The position numbers and the translations under genes were made by a program. A stretch of DNA of 64,000 bases from Lachnospiraceae bacterium MA2020. Lineage in GTDB: Bacteria; Bacillota; Clostridia; Lachnospirales; Lachnospiraceae. Positions 16,301 to 25,199 of this stretch are shown here, piece by piece. Numbering within the stretch: the first letter of the stretch is position 1; every line of letters begins with the position of its first letter. The stretch covers positions 178,675 to 242,674 of the forward strand of contig KN050797.1 in NCBI GenBank assembly GCA_000746015.1. Reading direction: 5' to 3'. Below the pieces are notes generated by a model. It saw only the letters and a list, made by a program, of their open reading frames with translations, was not told where the DNA came from and did not search any database.

Positions 16301-16472
16301 AAAAATGTAGTTTTATGAAAAATTTATAATATTGATGAATTTTACTTTAAATACATAGTGTAGTGTGGTACAATGACATATGTACTTGGAGGACGGACAG
16401 AGTATTGCATGAGATTTACATGTGTCTTTGTACGACGGAATAAGTATAAATAATTATTCTTAGGAGAATACT

Positions 16473-17735
16473 ATGAAAGCAGTAGTAAAGAAGTACCTCG
16501 AAGTCAGCCTTATAGGAAGAATCCTGATCGGTCTTATTTGCGGAGCAGTTTTAGGTCTTACAGTTCCGGGCGCAGCAGTTATAGGACTCCTCGGAGATCT
16601 GTTTGTTGGAGCACTTAAGGCTATTGCACCTATTTTGGTGTTTGTACTTGTTCTTTCAGCTCTTGCACAGTCAAGAAATGGTATGGACAAGAGATTTGGC
16701 AGAGTTATTTTTTTATATCTTTTTACGACACTTGTTGCTGCACTGGTAGCCGTAGTCGGAAGTTTTATGTTTCCTCAGACACTCGTGCTTGTTGAGAGCA
16801 CAGCTGAGCAGACACCTCCAAGCGGTATTATTGAGGTATTGCAGAATCTGCTTATGAATATAGTTTCCAATCCTGTCGCTTCACTTGTAAATGCCAACTA
16901 CATCGGTATCCTTGCATGGGCTGTTGTACTTGGACTTGCAATGAAGAAAGCAAGTGATACAACAAAGAAGCTCTTAAATGATGTTTCTGATGCTGTATCA
17001 AAGGCAGTAAGATGGATAATCAATTTTGCCCCATTTGGTATCATGGGACTTGTATTTACAAACGTATCTACAAATGGTCTTGATATATTTACAACTTATG
17101 GAAAGCTTTTACTTCTCCTTGTTGGATGTATGTTCTTTGTATCATTCATCATTAACCCGGTAGTAGCAAGCGTTACACTCAGAAGGAATGCATTCCCACT
17201 TATGTGGAGATGTGTGAAGGAGAGCGGAGTGACAGCTTTCTTTACAAGAAGCTCTGCTGCAAATATTCCGGTTAATATGGAGCTTTGCGAAAAGCTTGGT
17301 CTTGATAAGGAGATGTACTCTGTTTCAATTCCTCTCGGAGCTACTATCAATATGGATGGCGCTGCAATCACTATTTCAGTAATGACACTTGCAGCAGCAC
17401 ATACACTTGGTATTACAGTTGATGTTCCTACAGCACTTGTACTTTGCGTACTTTCTGCTCTTGCAGCATGCGGCGCATCAGGTGTAGCAGGCGGTTCACT
17501 CCTTCTTATCCCTATGGCATGCTCAATGTTTGGTATTTCAAACGACATCGCCATGCAGGTGGTAGGTGTAGGTTTTATCATTGGCGTAGTGCAGGATAGC
17601 GTAGAGACAGCTCTTAATTCATCAGGTGATGTACTTTTTGCAGCTACAGCAGAGTACCGCCAATGGATAGATGAAGGCAGAGAGCTTCCTGAGTTTCTTG
17701 GGGGCAAAAGGTCCTCTAAAAAGCAGACAGCTTAA
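16473..17735 (+). CDS. sstT: Serine/threonine:sodium symporter
   Basis: The 420-residue membrane protein belongs to the dicarboxylate/amino acid:cation symporter family. [19 protein letters not shown] and [20 protein letters not shown] cover the hairpin and the NMDG sodium and substrate motif. The short length, the start region [20 protein letters not shown] and the RSSAANIP sequence are typical of SstT rather than of glutamate carriers. It takes up serine and threonine. AGGAG lies 6 bases before the ATG. The 170-base leader behind clpB has a TACAAT box near 16369 but no clear -35 box, and I could not assign it to a known riboswitch. Confidence 0.92.
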   Translation: MKAVVKKYLEVSLIGRILIGLICGAVLGLTVPGAAVIGLLGDLFVGALKAIAPILVFVLVLSALAQSRNGMDKRFGRVIFLYLFTTLVAALVAVVGSFMFPQTLVLVESTAEQTPPSGIIEVLQNLLMNIVSNPVASLVNANYIGILAWAVVLGLAMKKASDTTKKLLNDVSDAVSKAVRWIINFAPFGIMGLVFTNVSTNGLDIFTTYGKLLLLLVGCMFFVSFIINPVVASVTLRRNAFPLMWRCVKESGVTAFFTRSSAANIPVNMELCEKLGLDKEMYSVSIPLGATINMDGAAITISVMTLAAAHTLGITVDVPTALVLCVLSALAACGASGVAGGSLLLIPMACSMFGISNDIAMQVVGVGFIIGVVQDSVETALNSSGDVLFAATAEYRQWIDEGRELPEFLGGKRSSKKQTA

Positions 17736-17795
17736 GTTTCGCCCTACCCCTTATTGTTAAATTGTGATACAATTCTGCATAAGGAGGAAATGCTT

Positions 17796-19103
17796 ATGTG
17801 GGCTTATGAAAGTGTATTTTATCAGATTTATCCTTTGGGCTTTTGTGGGGCACCGTTTGAAAATGATGGTAAGCCGGAAAGCCGTATCTTAAAGGTGATC
17901 GACTGGATACCGCATATTGAGAAACTTGGCTGCAATGCGATCTATTTCTCGCCGGTGTTTGAGTCAGATACTCATGGGTACAATACAAGGGATTACACAA
18001 AAATTGATACTCGCCTTGGCAGCAATGCGGATTTCAAAGAAGTTTGCGACAAGTTGCACAAGAAAGGTATAAAAGTTGTTCTTGATGGAGTTTTTAACCA
18101 CGTTGGTCGAGGATTTTGGGCTTTTAAGGATGTCCTTGAGAAACGATGGGATTCTCCATATAAGGATTGGTTTCATATTAATTTTGATGGCAATTCCGGA
18201 TACAATGACGGACTTTGGTATGAGGGATGGGAAGGCAACTATGATCTCGTAAAGCTGAATTTGCGAAACGAGGAAGTCATTCAGCACCTTTTCTCATGTA
18301 TCAAAGGCTGGGTTGAGGAGTTTGATATTGATGGCTTGAGACTAGATGTTGCCTACTGTCTTGACAGAGATTTTCTGAGGCGCCTCAGAGAGTTTACAGA
18401 TAGCCTAAAGCCGGATTTCTTCCTTGTGGGAGAAACACTTCATGGTGATTATAATCAGTGGATGAATGATAATGCATGTCATTCGGTTACCAATTATGAG
18501 TGCTACAAGGGGTTACATTCAAGCTTCAATAGCATGAACATGTTTGAGATAGTTCATTCACTTCTCAGACAGTTCGGCCCTGAAAACTGGACATTGTATA
18601 AGGGCAAGCATCTGTTGTCATTTGTTGATAATCACGATGTTTCAAGGATAGCCAGTGTACTTAATAATGAAAAGCACCTTCCGCTTATATATGCGCTTAT
18701 GTATGGAATGCCTGGTATTCCTATAGTATATTATGGAAGTGAGTGGGGAACTAAGGCAAATAAGTCTGAGGGAGATCCTGCACTCAGGGTATCTTTCGAA
18801 AAGCCGGAGTGGAATGAGCTGACTGATAGTATAGCAGCTCTTTCAAAGGCAAAGAAAGAGTCTAAGGCACTTCAGTATGGTGCATTTAAGAGTTTGGTGC
18901 TCACAAATAAACAATGCGTTTTCGAGCGTGAGACAGATGGGGACAGGGTAATGGTTGCCATCAACGCGGAAGAAAATGAATTTGTTGCACATTTCGACGC
19001 AAGAGCGGGACGTGCAAAGAACTTACTTACAGGAAATACTATTGATTTTGGAGGCGGCTTGAGAATACTGGGTTATACGGCATTGATACTTGAGCCATAT
19101 TGA
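17796..19103 (+). CDS. GH13 alpha-amylase family enzyme (cytosolic)
   Basis: The 435-residue protein carries the four GH13 regions: DGVFNHVG (about 97-104), GLRLDVAY with the nucleophile D184, VGETLHGD with the acid E213, and FVDNHDVSR with D281. There is no signal peptide, so it acts on imported or stored alpha-glucans such as maltodextrins or cyclodextrins. The neopullulanase/cyclomaltodextrinase group is the closest match I can name. The frame runs upstream to a TTG at 17754. AAGGAGG at 17781-17787 fits ATG 17796 (8-base gap) better than ATG 17790 (2-base gap). It is followed by thiN after six bases, an apparently unrelated partner. Confidence 0.9.
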   Translation: MWAYESVFYQIYPLGFCGAPFENDGKPESRILKVIDWIPHIEKLGCNAIYFSPVFESDTHGYNTRDYTKIDTRLGSNADFKEVCDKLHKKGIKVVLDGVFNHVGRGFWAFKDVLEKRWDSPYKDWFHINFDGNSGYNDGLWYEGWEGNYDLVKLNLRNEEVIQHLFSCIKGWVEEFDIDGLRLDVAYCLDRDFLRRLREFTDSLKPDFFLVGETLHGDYNQWMNDNACHSVTNYECYKGLHSSFNSMNMFEIVHSLLRQFGPENWTLYKGKHLLSFVDNHDVSRIASVLNNEKHLPLIYALMYGMPGIPIVYYGSEWGTKANKSEGDPALRVSFEKPEWNELTDSIAALSKAKKESKALQYGAFKSLVLTNKQCVFERETDGDRVMVAINAEENEFVAHFDARAGRAKNLLTGNTIDFGGGLRILGYTALILEPY

Positions 19104-19109
19104 TGATCT

Positions 19110-19733
19110 ATGAATAAGTGTTTTATTGTAGGGGCCGGAGATTTCTTCGGCCTTGACGTTTTACCAGATGGAGATGACTATATAATTGCAGCTGACGGAG
19201 GGTATGATTACCTCGAGAGACTGGGCATTCACCCAGATCTTGTAATAGGTGATTTTGACTCACGTTCAGGAGAGATACCGGAGCACGAAAACATTCTTGA
19301 GCTTCCGGTCATGAAAGATGATACAGATCTTGGAGCTGCTGTGTGTGCCGGATTTGAGAAGGGATATACAGAGTTTCATATTTACGGAGGCACCGGAGGA
19401 TCAAGATTTTCACATACTATGGCAAATATCCAGCTCCTTGCAAATATTGCTGAGCAGGGCGGAAGAGGATTTTTGTATGGACAAACTGAGATTTCAACAG
19501 TAATATTAGATAGTGAATTTGTATACCCGGCTCAGGATAAAGGCTATATATCGGTATTTTCACTTTCTGATGCGTCAGAGGGCGTAAGTATTAAAGGTTT
19601 GAAATATGAGCTGGAGGATGCGACTCTTAAAAATACCTTTGCTCTTGGGGTAAGTAATGAATTCAAGGGTGAGGAAGTGAGCATTAAGGTTGATACCGGC
19701 ACGCTCCTCATAGTTTATGAAAAGGAATTATAA
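19110..19733 (+). CDS. thiN: Thiamine pyrophosphokinase
   Basis: The enzyme converts thiamine and ATP into thiamine pyrophosphate and AMP. The 207-residue length and three motifs support this: AADGG at 28-31, GDFDS at 47-51 and KDDTD at 69-73, which bind magnesium and the diphosphate. GGTGGSRFSHTMANIQLL in the middle is also typical. It lies six bases after the GH13 gene and six bases before hemZ, so all three are probably co-transcribed although they belong to different pathways. Confidence 0.95.
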   Translation: MNKCFIVGAGDFFGLDVLPDGDDYIIAADGGYDYLERLGIHPDLVIGDFDSRSGEIPEHENILELPVMKDDTDLGAAVCAGFEKGYTEFHIYGGTGGSRFSHTMANIQLLANIAEQGGRGFLYGQTEISTVILDSEFVYPAQDKGYISVFSLSDASEGVSIKGLKYELEDATLKNTFALGVSNEFKGEEVSIKVDTGTLLIVYEKEL

Positions 19734-19739
19734 GAAAAT

Positions 19740-21149
19740 ATGATAACAGCACAGCTTTCAAGGCCGAACCTACAGTATGACATGAATGCACTTTTGAAGT
19801 CATTCTATCCGCCGGAAGACATTGAGATGGCAGATGCACCTTGTGAAAACGGTATTTTTGTCGCAAGGATACTCAAAGATGGTGAAGAGATCATCAATCT
19901 TGAGATGCCCGATACAATGGATGAGGATAAGAGTGGTTTCAAAAATGAGCTCAGGCGAAGAGTTTACCGGGAACTTAAACGTATTACCGGTAAAGAGCTT
20001 CCATGGGGCATACTGAATGGTATAAGGCCGACAAAGCTTGTGAGAGAGAAGCTTATGAGTGGCGCAAGTCATGAAGAAGCTTCTTTTTATATGAAAGATG
20101 TTTATCTTGCAAGTGATGAAAAATCTGAGCTTGCAGTAGATATTGCCGAGCGTGAGATAAAGATACTGTCAAAGCTGCATACAGACAATGGCTACAGCTT
20201 ATATATAGGCATACCTTTTTGCCCTACGACATGTCTTTACTGCTCGTTTACTTCATATCCTATAGGCATGTGGAAAAAGAGAGTGCAGGAGTATCTTGAG
20301 GCGCTTTTCAAAGAAATTGATTTCACAGCGGAATTGATGAAAGATAAGGTGCTTGATACTATTTATATTGGTGGAGGAACACCAACTACACTGGAGCCGG
20401 AAGAATTCAGGCAGCTTTTTGAGAGAATCTATGCTAAATTTGATACAAGTAGTTTGATCGAATTTACTGTGGAGTCCGGAAGAGCTGATTCTATCACGGA
20501 AGAAAAGCTTAAGGTCATGAAAGAGTACGGAGTTACAAGGATATCAGTAAATCCTCAGACCATGAATGATAAAACGCTTAAGCTCATAGGCCGTCAGCAT
20601 AATGTCGAGCAGGTCAAGGAAGCTTTCGCTATGGCAAGGCGCGTAGGCTTTGATAATATCAATATGGACTTGATACTTGGTCTTCCGGGAGAGATGGATG
20701 AGGAAGTGTCATTTACTATGTCTGAGATCGAAAAGCTCGCACCTGACAATCTTACTGTTCATTCACTTGCCATAAAGCGTGCTTCAAAATTAAATCGTGT
20801 AATAGACGAAATGGGCTATAAGGTACTTCATAATACCGACAGCACTATGGCAATTGCGTCAAAATGTGCCTCGGACATGGGTATGAAGCCATATTATCTG
20901 TACAGACAGAAGAATATGACCGGAAACTTTGAAAATACCGGATATGCAAAACCTGGAAAAGAAGGTATTTATAATATCCTTATAAATGAAGAAGTCCAGA
21001 CTATCGTGGCACTGGGAGCAGGTACTGTCACCAAGAGAGTATTTCCTGATAAGTCCATCATGAGGTGCGATACTGCAAAAGATGTAGGACTCTATATTGA
21101 GCAGATAGACGAAATGATAGAGCGCAAAAGGGAATTGTTTGCTTTATAA
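19740..21149 (+). CDS. hemZ: Coproporphyrinogen dehydrogenase-like radical SAM protein HemZ
   Basis: This is a radical S-adenosylmethionine enzyme of 469 residues with the cluster motif C161-x3-C165-x2-C168 (CPTTCLYCSF) and the HemN/HemZ glycine-rich IYIGGGTPTTL that follows. A family-specific N-terminal domain of about 150 residues (LNGIRPTKLVREKL) separates HemZ from HemN and HemW. Members are annotated as oxygen-independent coproporphyrinogen III oxidases, but many clostridia that carry hemZ lack a full heme pathway, so the true substrate is uncertain. It is last in the GH13-thiN-hemZ unit; no terminator was found behind it. Confidence 0.92.
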   Translation: MITAQLSRPNLQYDMNALLKSFYPPEDIEMADAPCENGIFVARILKDGEEIINLEMPDTMDEDKSGFKNELRRRVYRELKRITGKELPWGILNGIRPTKLVREKLMSGASHEEASFYMKDVYLASDEKSELAVDIAEREIKILSKLHTDNGYSLYIGIPFCPTTCLYCSFTSYPIGMWKKRVQEYLEALFKEIDFTAELMKDKVLDTIYIGGGTPTTLEPEEFRQLFERIYAKFDTSSLIEFTVESGRADSITEEKLKVMKEYGVTRISVNPQTMNDKTLKLIGRQHNVEQVKEAFAMARRVGFDNINMDLILGLPGEMDEEVSFTMSEIEKLAPDNLTVHSLAIKRASKLNRVIDEMGYKVLHNTDSTMAIASKCASDMGMKPYYLYRQKNMTGNFENTGYAKPGKEGIYNILINEEVQTIVALGAGTVTKRVFPDKSIMRCDTAKDVGLYIEQIDEMIERKRELFAL

Positions 21150-21255
21150 GCTTATGACATTGAAATAATCTTTATAATGATGTACACTTAACGAGAACGC
21201 AGATTGTATCTATGTGTATACAATTTGTACAAAACATGAAAAGGAGTGTTTCATT

Positions 21256-22167
21256 ATGGGATTTTTAATCGTTTTACTCGTTTTGATCCTTGCTGTGATT
21301 GCAGCAGGAGTAAGAATTGTTCCTCAGGGAAGTGCGTATGTGGTTGAAAGACTTGGACGCTATCATACAACATGGAGCGCTGGTCTTCGTCTGATGATAC
21401 CTTTTGTAGACAGGGTTGCCCGCAGAGTTCTTTTGAAGGAGAGGGTGGCAGATTTTCCACCTCAGCCTGTAATTACAAAAGATAATGTAACAATGCAGAT
21501 CGACTCTGTAGTTTATTACATGGTTGTAGATCCTCGCCTTTACTCATATGGTGTAGAGAATCCTATCCTTGCCATGGAAAATCTTACAGCAACAACATTG
21601 CGTAATATCATCGGTGATATGACACTTGATGAGACGCTTACAAGCCGCGAGGTGATCAATTCACAGATGCTCAGAACAATTGATCTTGCTACAGATCCAT
21701 GGGGCATCAAGGTTACACGTGTAGAGCTTAAGAATATCATGCCTCCTGCAGCTATTCAGGAAGCAATGGAAAAGCAGATGAAGGCTGAGCGTGAAAAGAG
21801 AGCTCAGATCCTTGCATCAGAAGGTCATAAGCAGTCTATGATCCTTGAAGCAGAAGGTGAGAAGGAGTCAGCAGTGCTTCAGGCTGAGGCTAAGAAGCAG
21901 GCTACTATCCTTGCAGCGGAAGCGCAGAAGGAAAAAGAGATCAGAGAGGCAGAAGGTAAGGCTGAGGCTATCCTTAAGGTACAGCAGGCTACGGCTGATG
22001 GCTTAAAGATGATCAAAGAAGCCGGTGCAGATGAGGCTGTTATCAGACTTAAGAGCCTTGAGGCATTTGAAAAGGCAGCTGACGGACAGGCTACAAAGAT
22101 CATTATTCCATCTGAGATACAGAGCTTTGCAGGTCTTGCAAGCGGAGTTAAGGAAGTATTAAAGTAA
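21256..22167 (+). CDS. SPFH/band 7 (stomatin-like) membrane protein
   Basis: A single transmembrane helix (about residues 2-20, LIVLLVLILAVIAAGV) is followed by a band 7 domain starting IVPQGSAYVVERLGRYHTTW, which places it near the stomatin/HflK/QmcA group. A long Ala/Glu/Lys-rich coiled coil (about 175-270, repeats of AEAKKQATILAAEAQKEKE type) follows. These proteins form large ring or cage oligomers on the membrane and help organise it or regulate proteases. AAGGAG at 21241-21246 fits ATG 21256; an upstream GTG-type extension to 21214 is not needed. No NfeD partner or protease gene is adjacent. Confidence 0.93.
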   Translation: MGFLIVLLVLILAVIAAGVRIVPQGSAYVVERLGRYHTTWSAGLRLMIPFVDRVARRVLLKERVADFPPQPVITKDNVTMQIDSVVYYMVVDPRLYSYGVENPILAMENLTATTLRNIIGDMTLDETLTSREVINSQMLRTIDLATDPWGIKVTRVELKNIMPPAAIQEAMEKQMKAEREKRAQILASEGHKQSMILEAEGEKESAVLQAEAKKQATILAAEAQKEKEIREAEGKAEAILKVQQATADGLKMIKEAGADEAVIRLKSLEAFEKAADGQATKIIIPSEIQSFAGLASGVKEVLK

Positions 22168-22170
22168 ACC

Positions 22171-22199
22171 TTGAAGATTGTATTTATATTTGGTATTAT
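22171..22199 (+). promoter_or_regulatory. Promoter of secDF
   Basis: TTGAAG (22171-22176), a 17-base spacer and TATTAT (22194-22199) lie directly after the SPFH gene. The expected start site is about 22206. Confidence 0.65.
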
Positions 22200-22206
22200 A
22201 GAACAC

Positions 22207-22228
22207 GGCGGATGCTTGCGCATCCGCC
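22207..22228 (+). other. GC-rich hairpin at the predicted 5' end of the secDF transcript
   Basis: GGCGGATGC (22207-22215) and GCATCCGCC (22220-22228) form a perfect 9-bp stem with a 4-base loop, starting at the predicted +1. It is followed by TTTC. It may stabilise the secDF message, or serve as a weak terminator for the SPFH gene. Confidence 0.7.
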
Positions 22229-22271
22229 TTTCAAAATGAAAATTTTATTTAAGGAAAGGGTTGAAGGGAAA

Positions 22272-24443
22272 ATGGAATCCAAATCAACAAAGGGCGGCGT
22301 TTTTGTCTTTTTGCTTATAACGCTGCTTCTGGGACTGCTGGCTGCATTTGGCCTCGGCAACCAGATCAAGGGTATCACCGAGATGAGATTCGGTATCGAC
22401 ATCAGAGGTGGAGTTGAGGCTGTATTTAAGCCAGAGACAGAAGAAAAGGTAACATCTGATGAGCTGGAGTCAGCAAGAAGTATCATTGAGACTCGTCTTG
22501 ATGGTGAGAACATCGCTGACAGAGAAGTAACTATTGATAAAGACGGTGGCTATATCATCGTTCGTTTCCCATGGAAGTCTGATGAGACTAACTATGATCC
22601 GGAAGCAGCTATCGCAGAGCTTGGAGAGATGGCTCAGCTTTCATTCCGTGATCCAAACGGAAACATCATGGTTGAAGGTAAGAACGTAACTTCAGCAAAG
22701 CCTGAAGCTCAGACACAGAACGGTGTGACAGAGTACGTTGTTGCCCTTGTATTTGATAATGAAGGCGCTTCATTATTCCAGCAGGCTACAGCAAGCCTTG
22801 TAGGACAGAAGATGGGCATCTACATGGATGACACTCTTATTTCTAATCCTACAGTAAATCAGGAGATTTCTGGCGGCGAAGCTGTTATCACTGGTATGGC
22901 TAATTTTGAGGAGGCAAAGGATCTTGCAAACAAGATCAATGCAGGTGCCCTTCCTTTCTCACTTGAGACACGTTCATTCAGTACAATAAGCCCATCACTT
23001 GGTGCTAATGCACTTAATGTAATGGTTTATGCAGGTCTTATTGCATTTGCTTTTGTATGTGTATTTATGATGGTAGTTTACAGACTTCCTGGTATCCTTG
23101 CATGCTTCATGCTTGTGTTCCAGATGCTCCTGCAGCTTCTTGCAGTATCTATCTCACAGTACACACTTACACTTCCCGGTATCGCAGGTATCATCCTTAC
23201 AGTAGGTATGGCCGTTGATGCTAATGTTATCGTAGCTGAGCGTATCTCTGAGGAGCTTGCTAAGGGTGTAACTATCAGAGGCGCTGTAGTAAGCGGTTAC
23301 AAGAGAGCATTTGTATCAGTCCTTGATGGTAACATCACTACAATGATAGTTGCAATCGTATTGATGGTTGCAGGATCAGGTACAATGATCTCATTCGGTT
23401 TCACACTTCTTATTGGTGTAATCGTTAACTGCTTTGTTGGTGTTCCGGTTTCAAGAGTAGTACTTCAGTCACTCCTTACATTTAAGGGATTAAATAAGGT
23501 TGCTTTCTTCAAGCCTAAGAAAGAGAAGAAGGAGTTTAAGTTCGTCGAGAACCGTAAATGGTGCCTCATCGTTTCAGGTCTCCTCTTCGTTGCAGGTATT
23601 GCAGCTATCTTCGTTAAGGGTATCAAGCTTGATACACAGTTCAAGGGCGGTACAGTTCTTGAGTATTCTGTAAGCGAGAACAACATTGATGACGCAGCAG
23701 TTAAGGCTGCAGTTGATGGCGTACTCAACAGAAATGCTACAATTCAGCTTTCAAAGAGCAATGTAGATGACACTACAGCACTTGTTGTAACAATGACAGG
23801 CAATACAGGTGTTACACCTGAGGAGCAGAAGGCTGTCAGTGAGGCAGTTGGCGCTACTATCGGAAATGATAGCCTTGAGCCAAGCCAGACATATGCAGTT
23901 GAGCCTTACATCGGTGCAAAGGCACTCAGAAAGGCTGTAATCGCTGTTATCGTTTCATTTGCACTTATCATGCTTTACATTGGTATCCGTTTTGCAGCAC
24001 TTTCAGGACTTTCTGCAGGTGCAACAGCTATCGCAGCATTGGTTCACGACGTATGTATCGTACTCTTTGCATTTACAGCATTCGGTATTCCGCTTGGAGA
24101 TTCATTCGTTGCAGTAGTACTTACTATCATCGGTTACTCTATCAACGATACTATCGTTGTATACGATAGAATCCGTGAAAACAGAAATGCTCATCCTTCA
24201 ATGAGCTTTGCTGATTTGATCGATAAGAGTGTTACACAGGTTATCGCGCGTTCTGTTAACACATCAGTAACAACACTTATCTGCGTAGTGATCATTCTTG
24301 TCGCATCAGTAATGTATCGTATTACATCAATATATCAGTTTGCACTTCCAATGACATTTGGTCTTGTCAGCGGCGCATATTCTTCAATCTGCATCGCAGC
24401 AACACTTTGGGGCATTTGGAAGATGAGAGGTTCTAAGAAGTAA
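22272..24443 (+). CDS. secDF: Fused protein-export membrane protein SecDF
   Basis: SecDF uses the proton gradient to pull secreted proteins through the SecYEG channel. The 723-residue protein is a natural SecD-SecF fusion. The SecD half has FGIDIRGGVEA and AGIILTVGMAVDANVIVAER. The SecF half starts near 425 with KGIKLDTQFKGGTVLEY and contains IIGYSINDTIVVYDRIRENR. The fused form is usual in Firmicutes. ATG 22272 with GAAGGG close by is the likely start; ATG 22236 is in frame but lies just behind the hairpin and has no ribosome site. The stop overlaps the next start (TAATG). Confidence 0.95.
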   Translation: MESKSTKGGVFVFLLITLLLGLLAAFGLGNQIKGITEMRFGIDIRGGVEAVFKPETEEKVTSDELESARSIIETRLDGENIADREVTIDKDGGYIIVRFPWKSDETNYDPEAAIAELGEMAQLSFRDPNGNIMVEGKNVTSAKPEAQTQNGVTEYVVALVFDNEGASLFQQATASLVGQKMGIYMDDTLISNPTVNQEISGGEAVITGMANFEEAKDLANKINAGALPFSLETRSFSTISPSLGANALNVMVYAGLIAFAFVCVFMMVVYRLPGILACFMLVFQMLLQLLAVSISQYTLTLPGIAGIILTVGMAVDANVIVAERISEELAKGVTIRGAVVSGYKRAFVSVLDGNITTMIVAIVLMVAGSGTMISFGFTLLIGVIVNCFVGVPVSRVVLQSLLTFKGLNKVAFFKPKKEKKEFKFVENRKWCLIVSGLLFVAGIAAIFVKGIKLDTQFKGGTVLEYSVSENNIDDAAVKAAVDGVLNRNATIQLSKSNVDDTTALVVTMTGNTGVTPEEQKAVSEAVGATIGNDSLEPSQTYAVEPYIGAKALRKAVIAVIVSFALIMLYIGIRFAALSGLSAGATAIAALVHDVCIVLFAFTAFGIPLGDSFVAVVLTIIGYSINDTIVVYDRIRENRNAHPSMSFADLIDKSVTQVIARSVNTSVTTLICVVIILVASVMYRITSIYQFALPMTFGLVSGAYSSICIAATLWGIWKMRGSKK

Positions 24444-24910
24444 TGCTGAAATACTATTTACTTACACTTTTGATTTCAATGGTTCCGCTTGTGGAGCTTA
24501 GAGGAGCCCTTCCTTTTGCTTTGGGCTTTGGGGTACCTACGCTTCAGGCGTATATTCTTTGCATTATTGGAAATATGATACCTATTCCGTTTATCTATCT
24601 TTTTGCAAGAAGATTTCTTGAATGGGCAAAAGATTTTCCTATAATAGGCAGTTTCTGCCGCTTCTGTCTTACAAAGGGCGAGAAGGCGGGAGAAAAGCTC
24701 AAAGAAGGCGGAAATGGTGTTTATATTGCACTTATGCTTTTTGTAGGCATCCCACTTCCGGGTACAGGTGCCTGGACAGGCATGCTTGCGGCAAGCTTCC
24801 TTGATATGGGATTCAAAAAGAGTACTATAGCAGTTCTTTCCGGTGTGCTTCTTGCAGGTGTCATTGTTGGCGCTGTTGCAGCCGGAGCATTTAAAGTGAT
24901 TGGATTGTAA
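24443..24910 (+). CDS. Small multidrug-export family membrane protein
   Basis: The 155-residue protein has four to five hydrophobic segments and the conserved start SMVPLVELRGALPFALGFG and middle GIPLPGTGAWTGMLAASFL, typical of the Sm_multidrug_ex (PF06695) family. Those repeated polar-glycine hairpins resemble DedA/SNARE-associated membrane proteins. The transported compound is unknown and the family name rests on little evidence. It is translationally coupled to secDF by a one-base overlap and followed by a terminator. Confidence 0.88.
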   Translation: MLKYYLLTLLISMVPLVELRGALPFALGFGVPTLQAYILCIIGNMIPIPFIYLFARRFLEWAKDFPIIGSFCRFCLTKGEKAGEKLKEGGNGVYIALMLFVGIPLPGTGAWTGMLAASFLDMGFKKSTIAVLSGVLLAGVIVGAVAAGAFKVIGL

Positions 24911-24914
24911 TTTG

Positions 24915-24957
24915 AAAAAATCGTCATCGATATTCTATATCGGTGACGATTTTTTTG
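24915..24957 (+). terminator. Terminator of the secDF operon
   Basis: AAAAAATCGTCATCGA pairs with TCGGTGACGATTTTTT around a short loop, followed by T residues. Confidence 0.92.
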
Positions 24958-25021
24958 TTGCTAAACACCTGTTTTCGCGTTATCATTATTAGGTATTGAC
25001 AGAAAGAGAGAGAGGCTAATT

Positions 25022-25198
25022 ATGAGTTTACCTGAAGATCCGGTTATGCTTATGAGCGTAGTAAATGTTGCTTTAAGAGACAGATTTCCAACTCTGGAGA
25101 GGTTTTGCAAAGCAAACAGTATTACGGAAGCAGAGCTTAAAGAAAGACTGGCAGCGATTAACTATGAATATGATGAGGAGTTAAACCAGTTTAAGTAA
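25022..25198 (+). CDS. DUF4250 family protein (58 residues)
   Basis: This small gene encodes a protein starting MSLPEDPVMLMSVVNVALRD and ending NYEYDEELNQFK. The PxDPVMLxSxVNxxLRD start and the YEYDEExNQF end are the hallmarks of DUF4250, a family of about 60 residues common in Clostridia with no known function. There is no membrane segment. Its stop codon is one base from the start codon of rarA, so the two are almost certainly co-transcribed and translationally coupled. I translated it by hand; it is below 60 residues. Confidence 0.88.
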   Translation: MSLPEDPVMLMSVVNVALRDRFPTLERFCKANSITEAELKERLAAINYEYDEELNQFK

Positions 25199-25199
25199 A

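Noticed and set aside
22207-22271. secDF start at ATG 22236 or in the hairpin
   Set aside because: No ribosome site precedes ATG 22236, which lies just after a stable stem; ATG 22272 has GAAGGG close by.
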